Shown: piece after piece, positions 32,261 through 40,667 of the stretch
How positions within the stretch are numbered: position 1 is the stretch's first letter
Layout: each line of letters opens with the position of its first letter
NCBI RefSeq assembly: GCF_011299095.1
Contig: NZ_CP049889.1
Location: 1,592,501 to 1,656,500 of the forward strand
From: Jeotgalibaca porci
GTDB taxonomy: Bacteria; Bacillota; Bacilli; Lactobacillales; Aerococcaceae
Length of the DNA: 64,000 nucleotides
Direction: 5' to 3'
The notes under the pieces: generated by a model
The model's input: only the letters and a program-made list of their open reading frames with translations
Told to the model about the DNA's origin: nothing
Database searches by the model: none
Made by a program: the position numbers and the translations under genes

Positions 32261-33574
32261 ATGAAAAGAAAAATTGGATCCTTGGTAATTTCTGTACTGG
32301 TTGCCTTTTTAATTTCTATTCCTGTCTTTATCTTGGAAAGGGAGTATGCGAAAGAGCATAGCAAAGACGTCCGTGCTCAAGCGTCCAGAGAACTTACCAG
32401 AATCAAAGATGTTATGCAAGCTGATCTGCAATCAGCTTTGAATTATGCACATTTTTTAGAATTAATTATTCAACAAGATACAGATTTTACTGTGGAGGAG
32501 TTCCAATTATATGCGGAAAGGATTATTGCTGAAAATGATTTCGTTACTTCGGCAGTTCTGGCTCCTGATGGTGTTGTCGCCTTTATTTATCCTTTTACAC
32601 CTCAAAACGACCAATTCTTGGGTCAAGATTTACTGAGCGAACCAGAAAAGAGATTAAGTACACAATACGCCGTAAAAAATCGAACAGCTGTGGTGCAAGG
32701 ACCTTTTGAAGAGGGCGGCACGCTAATGGTTTATAACCGGCAACCTGTTTTCATTGACGATACATTTTATGGTTTCGTTTCTATTGGTGTTAATTTCTAT
32801 CAATTGTTGGAGGCCCGTGATATTGAGGATACGTTTGGGGATATCTTATTGGCCTTGCAAGTCAATTCAGAAATAAATCCCCGTTCAGGGGGAGTCAGTT
32901 GGGGGAATGTTTCTATCTTCGATAAAGATCCTGAAATAGATAAATTAGAGCTTTCGGGCGAAGATTGGATTTTCGCGGCGTATCCAAGGGGCGGCTGGGA
33001 CAAACCGAGTATCACGTACTACCCCGAACAATCCGCTTTCTTTTTTATCTGGGTTGTTTCATCTGTCCTTTTATACTTACTGCTCATCACCTATTGGAAG
33101 CACCGCGAGGATGCGTACCATGATGGTTTGACGCAAACACTGAATAAGAAGCGTTTTGAGAAGTATGTCAGGACACGCCTGAAAAACAAGAAAAGTAGAG
33201 ATACACTTTTACTCATTGATTTTGATGATTTTAAACGGATTAATGACGAATATGGACATGCGGTTGGGGATTACGTTCTGATTGTTATATCCGATCGCCT
33301 CAGAAAGTTCGTTCGTAAAACGGATAAAGTCGGGCGGATTGGCGGTGATGAGTTCATGGTTTATTTACAGGATATCGCAACACCAGAACATGTTGAGGCA
33401 CTCATTGAAAAGTTACGCGAAAAGATTAGCTACCCTATTGAGTACCAAAATCACACCATTTCCATCAGTGTGTCGATTGGCTGGGCAGTGGCCCATGCCG
33501 GTACAGCGTTCGAACAAATCTATGCCCGAGCAGATGAAGCGATGTATCAACAGAAATGTCAGGGTAAAGCATAA
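32261..33574 (+). CDS. Membrane-bound diguanylate cyclase (CHASE-GGDEF)
   Basis: 437 residues: a first membrane helix (about 5-25), an extracellular CHASE-type sensor region (about 30-260), a second helix (FFFIWVVSSVLLYLLLI, about 262-280) and a cytoplasmic GGDEF domain. The signature is IGGDEFMVYL, and RKTD five residues upstream is an intact inhibitory I-site. It should condense two GTP to cyclic di-GMP under control of an outside ligand. c-di-GMP signalling is uncommon in lactic acid bacteria. No EAL or PilZ gene is in the window. AGGAG precedes the ATG. Confidence 0.88.
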   Translation: MKRKIGSLVISVLVAFLISIPVFILEREYAKEHSKDVRAQASRELTRIKDVMQADLQSALNYAHFLELIIQQDTDFTVEEFQLYAERIIAENDFVTSAVLAPDGVVAFIYPFTPQNDQFLGQDLLSEPEKRLSTQYAVKNRTAVVQGPFEEGGTLMVYNRQPVFIDDTFYGFVSIGVNFYQLLEARDIEDTFGDILLALQVNSEINPRSGGVSWGNVSIFDKDPEIDKLELSGEDWIFAAYPRGGWDKPSITYYPEQSAFFFIWVVSSVLLYLLLITYWKHREDAYHDGLTQTLNKKRFEKYVRTRLKNKKSRDTLLLIDFDDFKRINDEYGHAVGDYVLIVISDRLRKFVRKTDKVGRIGGDEFMVYLQDIATPEHVEALIEKLREKISYPIEYQNHTISISVSIGWAVAHAGTAFEQIYARADEAMYQQKCQGKA

Positions 33575-33613
33575 TGTTCCATTATAAAATGGTAAATAAC
33601 CACACTTTAAGTA

Positions 33614-33642
33614 TTGTCAAGAAATAAGACCTGTGATATACT
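33614..33642 (+). promoter_or_regulatory. veg promoter P1
   Basis: TTGTCA and TATACT with a 17-base spacer. Confidence 0.65.
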
Positions 33643-33670
33643 TGAAAAATTTATGGATTTGTGTTATAGT
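33642..33670 (+). promoter_or_regulatory. veg promoter P2
   Basis: TTGAAA and TATAGT with a 17-base spacer, directly downstream of P1; tandem strong promoters are known for veg in Bacillus. Confidence 0.6.
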
Positions 33671-33692
33671 TAGACACAGTGAGGTGAAGAGC

Positions 33693-33950
33693 ATGCCAGA
33701 AAGTTTGATGGAGATTAAAGAAGAACTTGACAGTCGCTTAGGTAAAAAAGTGTTGTTGACAGCTCAAGCAGGTAGAAAGCGTAAGACGGAGCGTAAAGGA
33801 ATTTTACGTGAAACCTACCACTCTGTGTTTGTCGTAGATTTGGATCAAGAAGAAAATGCTTTTGAACGTGTTTCATATAGTTATGCAGATGTATTAACAT
33901 CTTCAGTTGAAATTTCCTTCTACGATGAAGAAACGAGTCAATACGCGTAA
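33693..33950 (+). CDS. veg: Veg family protein
   Basis: 85 residues starting MPESLMEIKEELDSRLGKKV after a GAGGTG ribosome binding site; a longer frame from 33633 would run through the promoters. LLTAQAGRKRKTERKGIL and the acidic C terminus are typical. Veg is a small, abundantly expressed protein that stimulates biofilm matrix genes in Bacillus subtilis; its biochemical action is unclear. It lies between ksgA and ispE as in many Firmicutes, here with two tandem promoters. Confidence 0.93.
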   Translation: MPESLMEIKEELDSRLGKKVLLTAQAGRKRKTERKGILRETYHSVFVVDLDQEENAFERVSYSYADVLTSSVEISFYDEETSQYA

Positions 33951-33982
33951 CCACTCGCAATAATTATGAATGACTAATAGCA

Positions 33983-34020
33983 AAGACCAGAATTCTTAAA
34001 TGATATTCTGGTCTTTTTTT
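33983..34020 (+). terminator. Terminator after veg
   Basis: AAGACCAGAAT and ATTCTGGTCTT form a perfect 11-bp stem ending in a run of seven or more Ts. Confidence 0.9.
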
Positions 34021-34075
34021 CTTTCTAAAACCTTGATAATCATGTAATATGAATATACAAAGGAGGGAGTAGCGG

Positions 34076-34930
34076 ATGGAATGGATTGAACGTGCACCTG
34101 CAAAAATTAATCTCACGCTCGATGTACTATATAGACGCGCTGATGATTATCACGAGTTGGAGATGATTATGTCATCGGTGGATCTAGCCGATTATTTGAC
34201 GTTTACTCCCTTAGAAGAAGACAAGATTGAGGTCTTTACAAATAAAGCTTTTTTACCCGTCGATCAGCGTAATCATGTGTATCAGATTATCAAGTTAGTA
34301 AAAGAGCGCTACAATATCCGCGAAGGGATGCTTGTTGAGATTGAGAAGAAAATCCCTGTAGCAGCAGGCCTGGGTGGTGGCAGCACGGACGCAGCCGCTG
34401 CACTTCGCGCATTGAACCGCATTTGGGAGCTGAATTTGTCTGTTCAGGAAATGATTGAATTAGGCATGCAGGTAGGGACGGATGTTCCGTATTCAATTGT
34501 AGGCGGCACCGCCTTTGTTTCTGGACGGGGTGAAATTGTGACACCCATTAATCCGATGCCCTCCTGTTGGGTCGTTTTGGCCAAACCACGTATCAGTGTT
34601 TCGACTAAAACCGTCTTTCGTGCCCTTGAAGTTGAACGGTTGGATTACATACCGAAGTCGCGGATAGTTGCGGATGCAATTGAAATAGGTGACTATAAGG
34701 GAATGGCCGACAATCTCAGCAATGCCTTAGAAGCGGTCACGTTTGAACGCCATCCCAAGCTCCGACAATTAAGCGAGCGAATGGAACGCTATGGTATGGA
34801 CGGCGTAACAATGAGCGGCAGCGGGCCAACCATTATTGGTTTCAGTCAAAATTATTCACGTGCGAAGCGTGTATATAATAGTTTGCGCGGTTTTTGCGAA
34901 GAAGTATATATTACCCGAACACTAAAATAG
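34076..34930 (+). CDS. ispE: 4-(cytidine 5'-diphospho)-2-C-methyl-D-erythritol kinase
   Basis: 284 residues of the GHMP kinase family: APAKINLTLDV at the N terminus, the ATP-binding PVAAGLGGGSTDAAA (about residue 95) and the C-terminal GVTMSGSGPTIIGF. IspE phosphorylates CDP-methylerythritol in the MEP isoprenoid pathway. Many lactic acid bacteria use mevalonate instead yet keep this gene, so pathway use should not be assumed from ispE alone. AGGAGGG precedes the ATG. Confidence 0.93.
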   Translation: MEWIERAPAKINLTLDVLYRRADDYHELEMIMSSVDLADYLTFTPLEEDKIEVFTNKAFLPVDQRNHVYQIIKLVKERYNIREGMLVEIEKKIPVAAGLGGGSTDAAAALRALNRIWELNLSVQEMIELGMQVGTDVPYSIVGGTAFVSGRGEIVTPINPMPSCWVVLAKPRISVSTKTVFRALEVERLDYIPKSRIVADAIEIGDYKGMADNLSNALEAVTFERHPKLRQLSERMERYGMDGVTMSGSGPTIIGFSQNYSRAKRVYNSLRGFCEEVYITRTLK

Positions 34931-34967
34931 ACGAGAGTACTGATAAGTACGACTCGTCTATTTTTTT
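34925..34967. terminator. Terminator between ispE and mntR
   Basis: AAATAGACGAG and CTCGTCTATTT form a perfect stem with a T-run. It overlaps the ispE stop codon and could serve the converging mntR transcript too. Confidence 0.88.
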
Positions 34968-34980
34968 ATATGGACATTTA

Positions 34981-35634
34981 TCATTCGTTTACTTGTACTT
35001 TGATAAAAGTCGCTGTTCGCTGACTGATTCGTTTTTGGTTGCCACTCGCATCTTCCAACAAGAATGCTCCTTCATACTCCTCAATTTCTACTAACTTAAA
35101 GGTTTCTTGAAGATTAATGTTATTCCGTGACAAATGCTCCAATAACCCCGGATCTTCGGAAACGTTTTTAATCGTAAATATTTTGCCGACTGTTATGTCG
35201 CTGAGTGGGAAGGTGTTGGAAGGCTGCACGATTCCTTCTGCATTCGGGATAAACTCACCATGCGGATCACTCTGGGGAAACCCTAGAAATTCATCCAGAC
35301 GATCGATTAGAAAGTCTGATGAAGCATGCTCCAATAAATCGGCGTCATCGTGGACTTGATTCCATTTATAACCTAATTTTTCATATAGAAAAACTTCCCA
35401 CAGTCGGTGTTTACGTATCAATTTATTTGTTTCTTTTCTACCGGTTTCAGTAATTTCAATTCCTTTGTATGGTGCGTAGTAAATGTATCCGTCGATTAAT
35501 AACTTTTGAGCCATATCTGTCACTGCTGCAGATGATATATGCAGCTCCTTGGCAATGTCCTTGTTACTGACTTGACGCTCTCCACCACCGAGCTTGATGA
35601 TTGCTTTTAAGAAGTCTCCCTTACTTGGAGTCAT
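34981..35634 (-). CDS. mntR: DtxR/MntR-family metal-dependent repressor
   Basis: 217 residues from ATG 35634, eight bases after GAGGAGA. An N-terminal winged helix (SNKDIAKELHISSAAVTDMAQKL) is followed by the dimerisation and metal-binding domain (HRLWEVFLYEKLGY, then DADLLEHASSDFL with candidate His/Glu/Asp ligands) and a C-terminal FeoA-like SH3 domain (about 150-217). This three-domain form is that of IdeR/ScaR/SloR-type Mn or Fe sensors. It is divergent from mntABCD, whose promoter carries a palindrome, so manganese-dependent repression of that operon is the likely role. Confidence 0.88.
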   Translation of the reverse strand: MTPSKGDFLKAIIKLGGGERQVSNKDIAKELHISSAAVTDMAQKLLIDGYIYYAPYKGIEITETGRKETNKLIRKHRLWEVFLYEKLGYKWNQVHDDADLLEHASSDFLIDRLDEFLGFPQSDPHGEFIPNAEGIVQPSNTFPLSDITVGKIFTIKNVSEDPGLLEHLSRNNINLQETFKLVEIEEYEGAFLLEDASGNQKRISQRTATFIKVQVNE

Positions 35635-35668
35635 AATGACATCTCCTCTATCTATACTCTTCATTCAT

Positions 35669-35697
35669 AGTATACGTATCTTTTGATAAGTCCGCAA
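35669..35697 (-). promoter_or_regulatory. mntR promoter
   Basis: On the minus strand TTGCGG and TATACT are 17 bases apart, 35 bases before the mntR start. Confidence 0.5.
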
Positions 35698-35715
35698 TCA
35701 TCTAAACGAATAAAG

Positions 35716-35746
35716 TTGACTTAGTAATATTATTAAGTATACTTAA
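35716..35746 (+). promoter_or_regulatory. mntA promoter overlapped by a candidate MntR operator
   Basis: TTGACT and TATACT are 16 bases apart. The perfect palindrome TTAAGTATACTTAA (35733-35746) covers the -10 box, so a bound repressor would exclude RNA polymerase. Confidence 0.7.
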
Positions 35747-35780
35747 CAATATAGAAAAACATGATGAAATGAGGGGTACT

Positions 35781-36707
35781 ATGAGGAGTTTTAAAAGAAT
35801 TATTACACTGAGTTTATTTTTCCTATTAGCAGGCTGTGCACAAACAGAAAGTAAGGCAGAAAGTACAGATAGATTAAAAGTTGTAGCCACAACCACTATG
35901 CTGACTGATTTAGTCAATGAAATTGGTGGAGATGCGGTTGAAGTTGAAGGGCTGATGGGACCGGGTATCGACCCCCATGGGTACCAACCAACACCGTCCG
36001 ATGTGATGAAATTATCTAATGCTGATATTGTTGCGTATAACGGATTGAATTTGGAAGGGAAACTAGGAGATGTTTTCGAAAATTTGATGGAGCAAGATAA
36101 AACGCTCTTTGTGTTGGAAGAGGCGCTTCCGGAAACGCAACTGATTCAGGAAGAAGGCAATTCAACTGCAAGCGATCCACATATTTGGTTCAGTGTTGCA
36201 AACTGGCAGTTGGCTGCTGAATACATCACGAATGAATTGAGCAAGCATGATCCGGATAATAAGTCAGTATTCGAAGCGAACAATGAACAGTATCAGGAAG
36301 CATTAGTCGAATTGGATACGTACATAAAAGAACGTGTGGCAAGTTTACCAGAAGCCCAACGTTACTTGGTTACAGCTCATGATGCATTTGGCTACTTCGG
36401 TGCAGAATATGGCTTCGAGGTAGTTGGCTTGCAAGGGATTAATACACAGACCGAAGCCGGAACTGGTGACGTGAGTGCCTTGGCGGATTTTATCGCTGCT
36501 AATGAAATCAAAGCTGTTTTTGTAGAAAGTTCTGTACCAACCAAAACAATCGAGTCCTTAAAGGATGCTGTTCAAAATAAAGGTTGGGAAGTCACAATCG
36601 GGGGCGAGTTATTCTCTGATGCGTTGGGTGACCCATCGCAAGACGCCGAAACGTATATAAAAATGTATCGTTATAATATCGATACGATAATAGATGCACT
36701 GAAGTAA
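35781..36707 (+). CDS. mntA: Metal ABC transporter substrate-binding lipoprotein
   Basis: 308 residues; ATG 35781 follows GAGGGG, which overlaps an earlier in-frame ATG (35769). The lipobox LLAGC gives a lipid-anchored protein. Cluster A-I family ligands are visible: His in DPHGYQP, His in DPHIWFS, Glu in FVESSVPTK and Asp in LFSDALG. This His-His-Glu-Asp set is that of manganese-binding PsaA/MntA-type proteins, unlike the zinc-type AdcA further along, which has a His-rich loop. First gene of mntABCD, divergent from the probable repressor. Confidence 0.9.
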   Translation: MRSFKRIITLSLFFLLAGCAQTESKAESTDRLKVVATTTMLTDLVNEIGGDAVEVEGLMGPGIDPHGYQPTPSDVMKLSNADIVAYNGLNLEGKLGDVFENLMEQDKTLFVLEEALPETQLIQEEGNSTASDPHIWFSVANWQLAAEYITNELSKHDPDNKSVFEANNEQYQEALVELDTYIKERVASLPEAQRYLVTAHDAFGYFGAEYGFEVVGLQGINTQTEAGTGDVSALADFIAANEIKAVFVESSVPTKTIESLKDAVQNKGWEVTIGGELFSDALGDPSQDAETYIKMYRYNIDTIIDALK

Positions 36708-36722
36708 GAAAGGAACCTGTAC

Positions 36723-37490
36723 ATGAATAGAGTGATTGATCTGAAGACGATGACCGTTGCTTACGGTTCGAATCCTGTACTTTGGAATATTAATGCCACC
36801 TTTAAAAAGGGTGCGATGACTGCGATTATCGGACCGAATGGCGCTGGGAAATCAACGATGATGAAAGCGATGCTCAATATGATTGAGCCGTTGAACGGTT
36901 CCGTTACTTATTATTTAGATAACGAACCGTCTTCTTATGGAAAAGTAAAAAAACGAATCGCCTACGTGCCGCAAAATACGAGTGTGGACTGGGATTTCCC
37001 GGCGACAGTTCTGGATGTTGTAGTAATGGGACGTTACGGACATTTAGGCTGGTTGAAGCGTCCACGAAAAGCTGATTATGATTATGCGCGTGAAATGTTG
37101 GTAAAAGTTGGCATGCCGTCTTTTGCTAATCGCCAAATCAGTCAATTATCAGGCGGACAACGCCAACGAGTATTTTTGGCCCGAGCATTGGTTCAGGATG
37201 CTGAACTTTATTTAATGGATGAACCCTTTGCCGGCGTCGATATCAAAACAGAAGGTATTATTATCGAATTATTGAAAGAATTACGTCGTGAGGGCAAATC
37301 CATCTTGGTCGTGCATCATGATTTGCAGACTGTTGCAGAATATTTCGATGAAGTCGTTTTTGTGAATCGCGAAATTGTTGCTGCAGGTCCTGTCGCAGAA
37401 GTATTCACAGACGCACATATTGAGGAAACATACCGTGTGGATCATAATTTGGGAGAAGAAGGTGTTGAAGATGTGGGAATCACTTTATAA
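36723..37490 (+). CDS. mntB: Manganese ABC transporter ATP-binding protein
   Basis: 255 residues with Walker A GPNGAGKST (about residue 39), Q-loop YVPQNTSVDWDFP, signature LSGGQRQR (about 143), Walker B LYLMDEPFAG and H-loop VVHHDL. The Q-loop DWDFP is typical of Mn/Zn importer ATPases. It energises uptake with MntC and MntD. It follows mntA by 15 bases, and its 3' end overlaps mntC by 20 bases. Confidence 0.93.
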   Translation: MNRVIDLKTMTVAYGSNPVLWNINATFKKGAMTAIIGPNGAGKSTMMKAMLNMIEPLNGSVTYYLDNEPSSYGKVKKRIAYVPQNTSVDWDFPATVLDVVVMGRYGHLGWLKRPRKADYDYAREMLVKVGMPSFANRQISQLSGGQRQRVFLARALVQDAELYLMDEPFAGVDIKTEGIIIELLKELRREGKSILVVHHDLQTVAEYFDEVVFVNREIVAAGPVAEVFTDAHIEETYRVDHNLGEEGVEDVGITL

Positions 37491-38385
37491 CCTTTTTAAC
37501 GACTACACGTTTCAAACAGTCGCACTGGGAACCGGCTTCCTCGGCTTGTTCAGTGGCGTTATCGGTACCTTGGCAACATTAAAGCAAGAAAGTCTTTTGG
37601 GTGATGTTTTAAGTCATTCCGCTTTGCCGGGAATTGGGCTAGCTTTTCTTGTATTAAGAGAAAAGAATTTGATTATAATGCTAGTTGGAGCGGCGATTGC
37701 CGGCGGAATAGCAACAGCCCTTATTAATTGGATGAAAGAAAAAAGTATTATCAAAGGTGATGGAGCTATGTCTGTGACGTTATCGAGTTTCTTTGGATTA
37801 GGCTTGGTTATTATGACCTACATTCAAAGGCAGCCCAACGGCAATCAGGCCGGCCTCGAGAATTTCATTTACGGACAAGCGTCTTCGATGCTTTTGAAAG
37901 ATGTTTACCTTTCAGTCGGATTGGGAACACTTCTACTGGTTCTTTTAGTCATTTTTTGGAAGGAAATAAAACTGTATATATTTGATCCGACTTTTGCCTA
38001 TACACTTGGCTTCTCGGGCACATTCTTGAATGCTTTGGTTTCTTTGATGATTGTCGTAACGATTGTGATTGGTTTGGAGTCAGTAGGAGTCGTTTTAATG
38101 AGTACGCTCTTGATTGCCCCGGCCATTGCAGCGCGCCAATGGTCAAACCGGATGCATATTGTAGCAGTGGTCGCAGGTGTTTTCGGATTTTTATCTGGTA
38201 TTGGCGGAACATTTATTAGTTCCATTGGAAAGCAAATTCCGACCGGACCGACCATTGTTTTGGTTGCGAGCCTTTTTGTATTAATTAGTATCCTCTTTGC
38301 ACCGAAGCGCGGCCTAATAGCGATGCAAGTACGAAATAGAAAAGCAAGAAAACGACTGATAGAAAGGGCGAAGCAAACGACATGA
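37471..38385 (+). CDS. mntC: Manganese ABC transporter permease
   Basis: 304 residues of the ABC-3 permease family with about eight to nine membrane helices. The start is ATG 37471 inside mntB, with GAAGGTG upstream; a longer frame from 37375 is only a shadow of mntB. SLLGDVLSHSALPGIGLAF is the conserved coupling region after the second helix. A basic tail (KRGLIAMQVRNRKARKRL) lies in the cytoplasm. It pairs with the similar MntD. Confidence 0.9.
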   Translation: MWESLYNLFNDYTFQTVALGTGFLGLFSGVIGTLATLKQESLLGDVLSHSALPGIGLAFLVLREKNLIIMLVGAAIAGGIATALINWMKEKSIIKGDGAMSVTLSSFFGLGLVIMTYIQRQPNGNQAGLENFIYGQASSMLLKDVYLSVGLGTLLLVLLVIFWKEIKLYIFDPTFAYTLGFSGTFLNALVSLMIVVTIVIGLESVGVVLMSTLLIAPAIAARQWSNRMHIVAVVAGVFGFLSGIGGTFISSIGKQIPTGPTIVLVASLFVLISILFAPKRGLIAMQVRNRKARKRLIERAKQTT

Positions 38386-39245
38386 ATATGATGATAGAAA
38401 TAATAGCAGTAGCCATTGTCGTTGCCATTGCGTGTGGATTGCCGGGTGTCTTTTTGGTTCTGCGCGGTATGACCATGCTTTCTGACGCGATTACGCACTC
38501 TGTTTTGTTGGGTATTGTTTTAGGATTTTTTGTTACACAGGATTTAAGCTCTCCCTGGTTGTTTTTGGGAGCGGCGGCGATAGGTGTTGCGACAGTCTGG
38601 TTAACGGAAACTTTACAACGGACACGGTTGATGAAGAAAGATGCAGCGATTGGACTGGTTTATCCCTTATTTTTCAGTATCGCGATTATACTTATTACCC
38701 GCTATGCGGGCAGTGTCCATCTTGATGTGGACAGCGTGATGATGGGAGAGATTGGTTTTACAACGTTTACCCGTTTCACCTTGTTCGGTCTTGATTTAGG
38801 TCCGCAAGCATTGTGGATTAATCTCGCTATATTATTATTAAATGCAGCCTTAATTGCATTGTTTTATAAGGAACTGCAAGTTACTACTTTTCATCCGGAA
38901 TATGCAGCCGCCCTCGGATTTTCCCCGGTACTGGTTCATTACGGGTTAATGACGATTGTATCGCTTACGGCAGTAGGGGCTTATGATTCAGTAGGATCAA
39001 TTTTAGTCGTTGGTTTTATGGTGGGACCGGCACTGACTGCGCATTTATATAGTAAGAAGTTGCCAACTATGATTGGCTTGACGGTCTTGGTAGCAATTTT
39101 CAACAGTGTTGTTGGGGTATTGTTGGCATTTCAGTTCGATGTAGCGATTGCCGGAATGATTGCAGTCATAACGGGTATAACCACACTTCTTGCGTTTATG
39201 GGAACACTATTTCAGAAGAAAATAAATAAAAGACTTCCGGCGTAA
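38382..39245 (+). CDS. mntD: Manganese ABC transporter permease, second subunit
   Basis: 287 residues, ABC-3 family, with the conserved TMLSDAITHSVLLGIVLGFF segment in helix 2-3 and several further helices. It starts in an ATGA overlap with mntC. Two distinct permeases in one operon are the hallmark of the Bacillus-type mntABCD system, giving a heterodimeric channel. A terminator overlaps its stop codon. Confidence 0.9.
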   Translation: MNMMIEIIAVAIVVAIACGLPGVFLVLRGMTMLSDAITHSVLLGIVLGFFVTQDLSSPWLFLGAAAIGVATVWLTETLQRTRLMKKDAAIGLVYPLFFSIAIILITRYAGSVHLDVDSVMMGEIGFTTFTRFTLFGLDLGPQALWINLAILLLNAALIALFYKELQVTTFHPEYAAALGFSPVLVHYGLMTIVSLTAVGAYDSVGSILVVGFMVGPALTAHLYSKKLPTMIGLTVLVAIFNSVVGVLLAFQFDVAIAGMIAVITGITTLLAFMGTLFQKKINKRLPA

Positions 39246-39262
39246 TGGCTGGAAGTCTTTTT
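39228..39262 (+). terminator. Terminator of mntABCD
   Basis: AAAAGACTTCC and GGAAGTCTTTTT pair fully around an 11-12-base loop. Confidence 0.88.
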
Positions 39263-39263
39263 G

Positions 39264-39430
39264 TTGGAAATGGCTCACTCAGACTGTTGAGTAGGCTTTT
39301 TTGTTGGAAATGGCTCACTCGGACTGTTGAGTAGGCTTTTTTGCTGGAAATGGCTCACTCAGACTGAAATTTAGGTTTGAGTAGGCTCTTTTGCTTGAAA
39401 TGGCTCACTCGGAATATTGAGTAGGCTGTT
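39264..39430. repeat. Array of four 40/50-bp repeat units (third repeat locus)
   Basis: TGGCTCACTC recurs at 39271, 39311, 39351 and 39401, alternating with TTGAGTAGGCT and T-runs. Units of 40 bp lack a 10-base segment present in the 50-bp unit. The sequence is closest to the 19276 array. The remaining bases to 39593 show no feature. Confidence 0.85.
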
Positions 39431-39593
39431 TAGTTGAGAAAGATTTCGCTCAGACTGAAAGCCTATCTAAAAGTTGCTCTTAAGCTATGAATGGAAAGTC
39501 ATATGTTACGAACGAACTTAATACCGCGGTGAAAAGTGTTTGCAGAAAAATCTAGTTTCCTCCAACAGCAATATAAAGACAGGATTAAATGTA

Positions 39594-39623
39594 TTGACGG
39601 TCTAATTAAAGATGTGCTAAAGT
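39594..39623 (+). promoter_or_regulatory. adcA promoter
   Basis: TTGACG and TAAAGT with an 18-base spacer. Confidence 0.6.
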
Positions 39624-39635
39624 AATCAAGTGCTC

Positions 39636-39656
39636 AAATAGGAATCATTTCGATTT
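39636..39656. promoter_or_regulatory. Zur-type box upstream of adcA
   Basis: AAATAGGAAT-C-ATTTCGATTT matches the Bacillus Zur consensus AAATCGTAAT-N-ATTACGATTT at all but three positions, counting the free centre. It lies just after the expected transcription start, where a bound repressor would block elongation or initiation. Confidence 0.75.
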
Positions 39657-39677
39657 AGATAAGGAAGGAGAGATTAG

Positions 39678-40652
39678 ATGAATCTCTTTAAGAAAATAAT
39701 CCCTTTCATGGTGCTCTTTTTAGCAGCCTGTGGAACTTCAAACACGGAGGAAGGTACAACTGAAAGTTTGGATGTTGTGACAACTTTTTATCCGATGTAT
39801 AATTTTACCGAAAATATCGTGGGAACGAACGGAAACGTAACGGCTTTGTTGGGTGCCGGACAAGATACCCACAGCTACGAACCGACACCGAAAGATATGG
39901 CGGCGATTGCGGAAGCAGATGTATTTGTTTATAGCAGTGAATATATGGAGACATGGGTTCCATCCGTTTTAGAAACATTGTCCGATAGTGATGTGACAGT
40001 TATTAATGCTTCTGAAGGTATTCCATTTTATGAAGATGACGATGCGGACCATAATCACGACCATGAAGAAGACCATGCCCACGACCATGATGACGAAGAA
40101 GAACATCATGAAGGCGATGGCCACAACCATGCTGTCGATCCACATGTATGGCTGGACCCTGTGTATGCAAAGCAAATGGTTGAAACCATTTCAGCGACCA
40201 TTCAATCCGTTGATTCAGAAAATAAAATGGCTTATCAAGAAAATACAGCTGCTTATGTAGAACAATTGGAAGCATTGGATGCAGAATTTCAAGCGGCATT
40301 CCAAGCTGCTGATAATCGGGTTTTCGTTGTGCAACATGCAGCGTTTGGTTATTTAGCAAGACGCTATGACTTAACCGAAGTATCTATCTCAGCATTGACA
40401 TCGAATCAAGAAGTCAGCCCAGCTAAGCTTGCGGAGATTGGAAACTTTATAAAAGAAAATGATGTAGAAGTGATTTACTATCAGGACTCCGGTAATAATG
40501 CTTTAGCAACAACGCTAGCTAAAGAAACAGATACTGAATTAGGTGTTTTAAGCGCGGTTGAAGGCATAACGAAAAGTGATCAAGAAGCAGGTATTGACTA
40601 TTTGACAATCATGCATAATAATTTGGAAGCATTGAAACAAACAATTAACTAA
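39678..40652 (+). CDS. adcA: Zinc ABC transporter substrate-binding lipoprotein
   Basis: 324 residues. A lipobox LAACG near residue 19 predicts a lipoprotein. The cluster A-I fold shows metal ligands His in DTHSYEPT, His in DPHVWLDP and His in VQHAAFGYL, and between the first two a long Asp/Glu/His loop (about residues 117-152, with repeated HDHE and HAHDHD) typical of zinc-specific AdcA/ZnuA. It lacks the C-terminal ZinT domain found in streptococcal AdcA. GGAGAG precedes the ATG. Zinc limitation should induce it through the Zur-type box upstream. Confidence 0.93.
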   Translation: MNLFKKIIPFMVLFLAACGTSNTEEGTTESLDVVTTFYPMYNFTENIVGTNGNVTALLGAGQDTHSYEPTPKDMAAIAEADVFVYSSEYMETWVPSVLETLSDSDVTVINASEGIPFYEDDDADHNHDHEEDHAHDHDDEEEHHEGDGHNHAVDPHVWLDPVYAKQMVETISATIQSVDSENKMAYQENTAAYVEQLEALDAEFQAAFQAADNRVFVVQHAAFGYLARRYDLTEVSISALTSNQEVSPAKLAEIGNFIKENDVEVIYYQDSGNNALATTLAKETDTELGVLSAVEGITKSDQEAGIDYLTIMHNNLEALKQTIN

Positions 40653-40667
40653 TAAGGAGGAAGCCTA

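Noticed and set aside
40006-40260. Met/Thr/Lys-rich frame inside adcA
   Set aside because: It is an alternate-frame reading of the His/Asp/Glu loop of AdcA.
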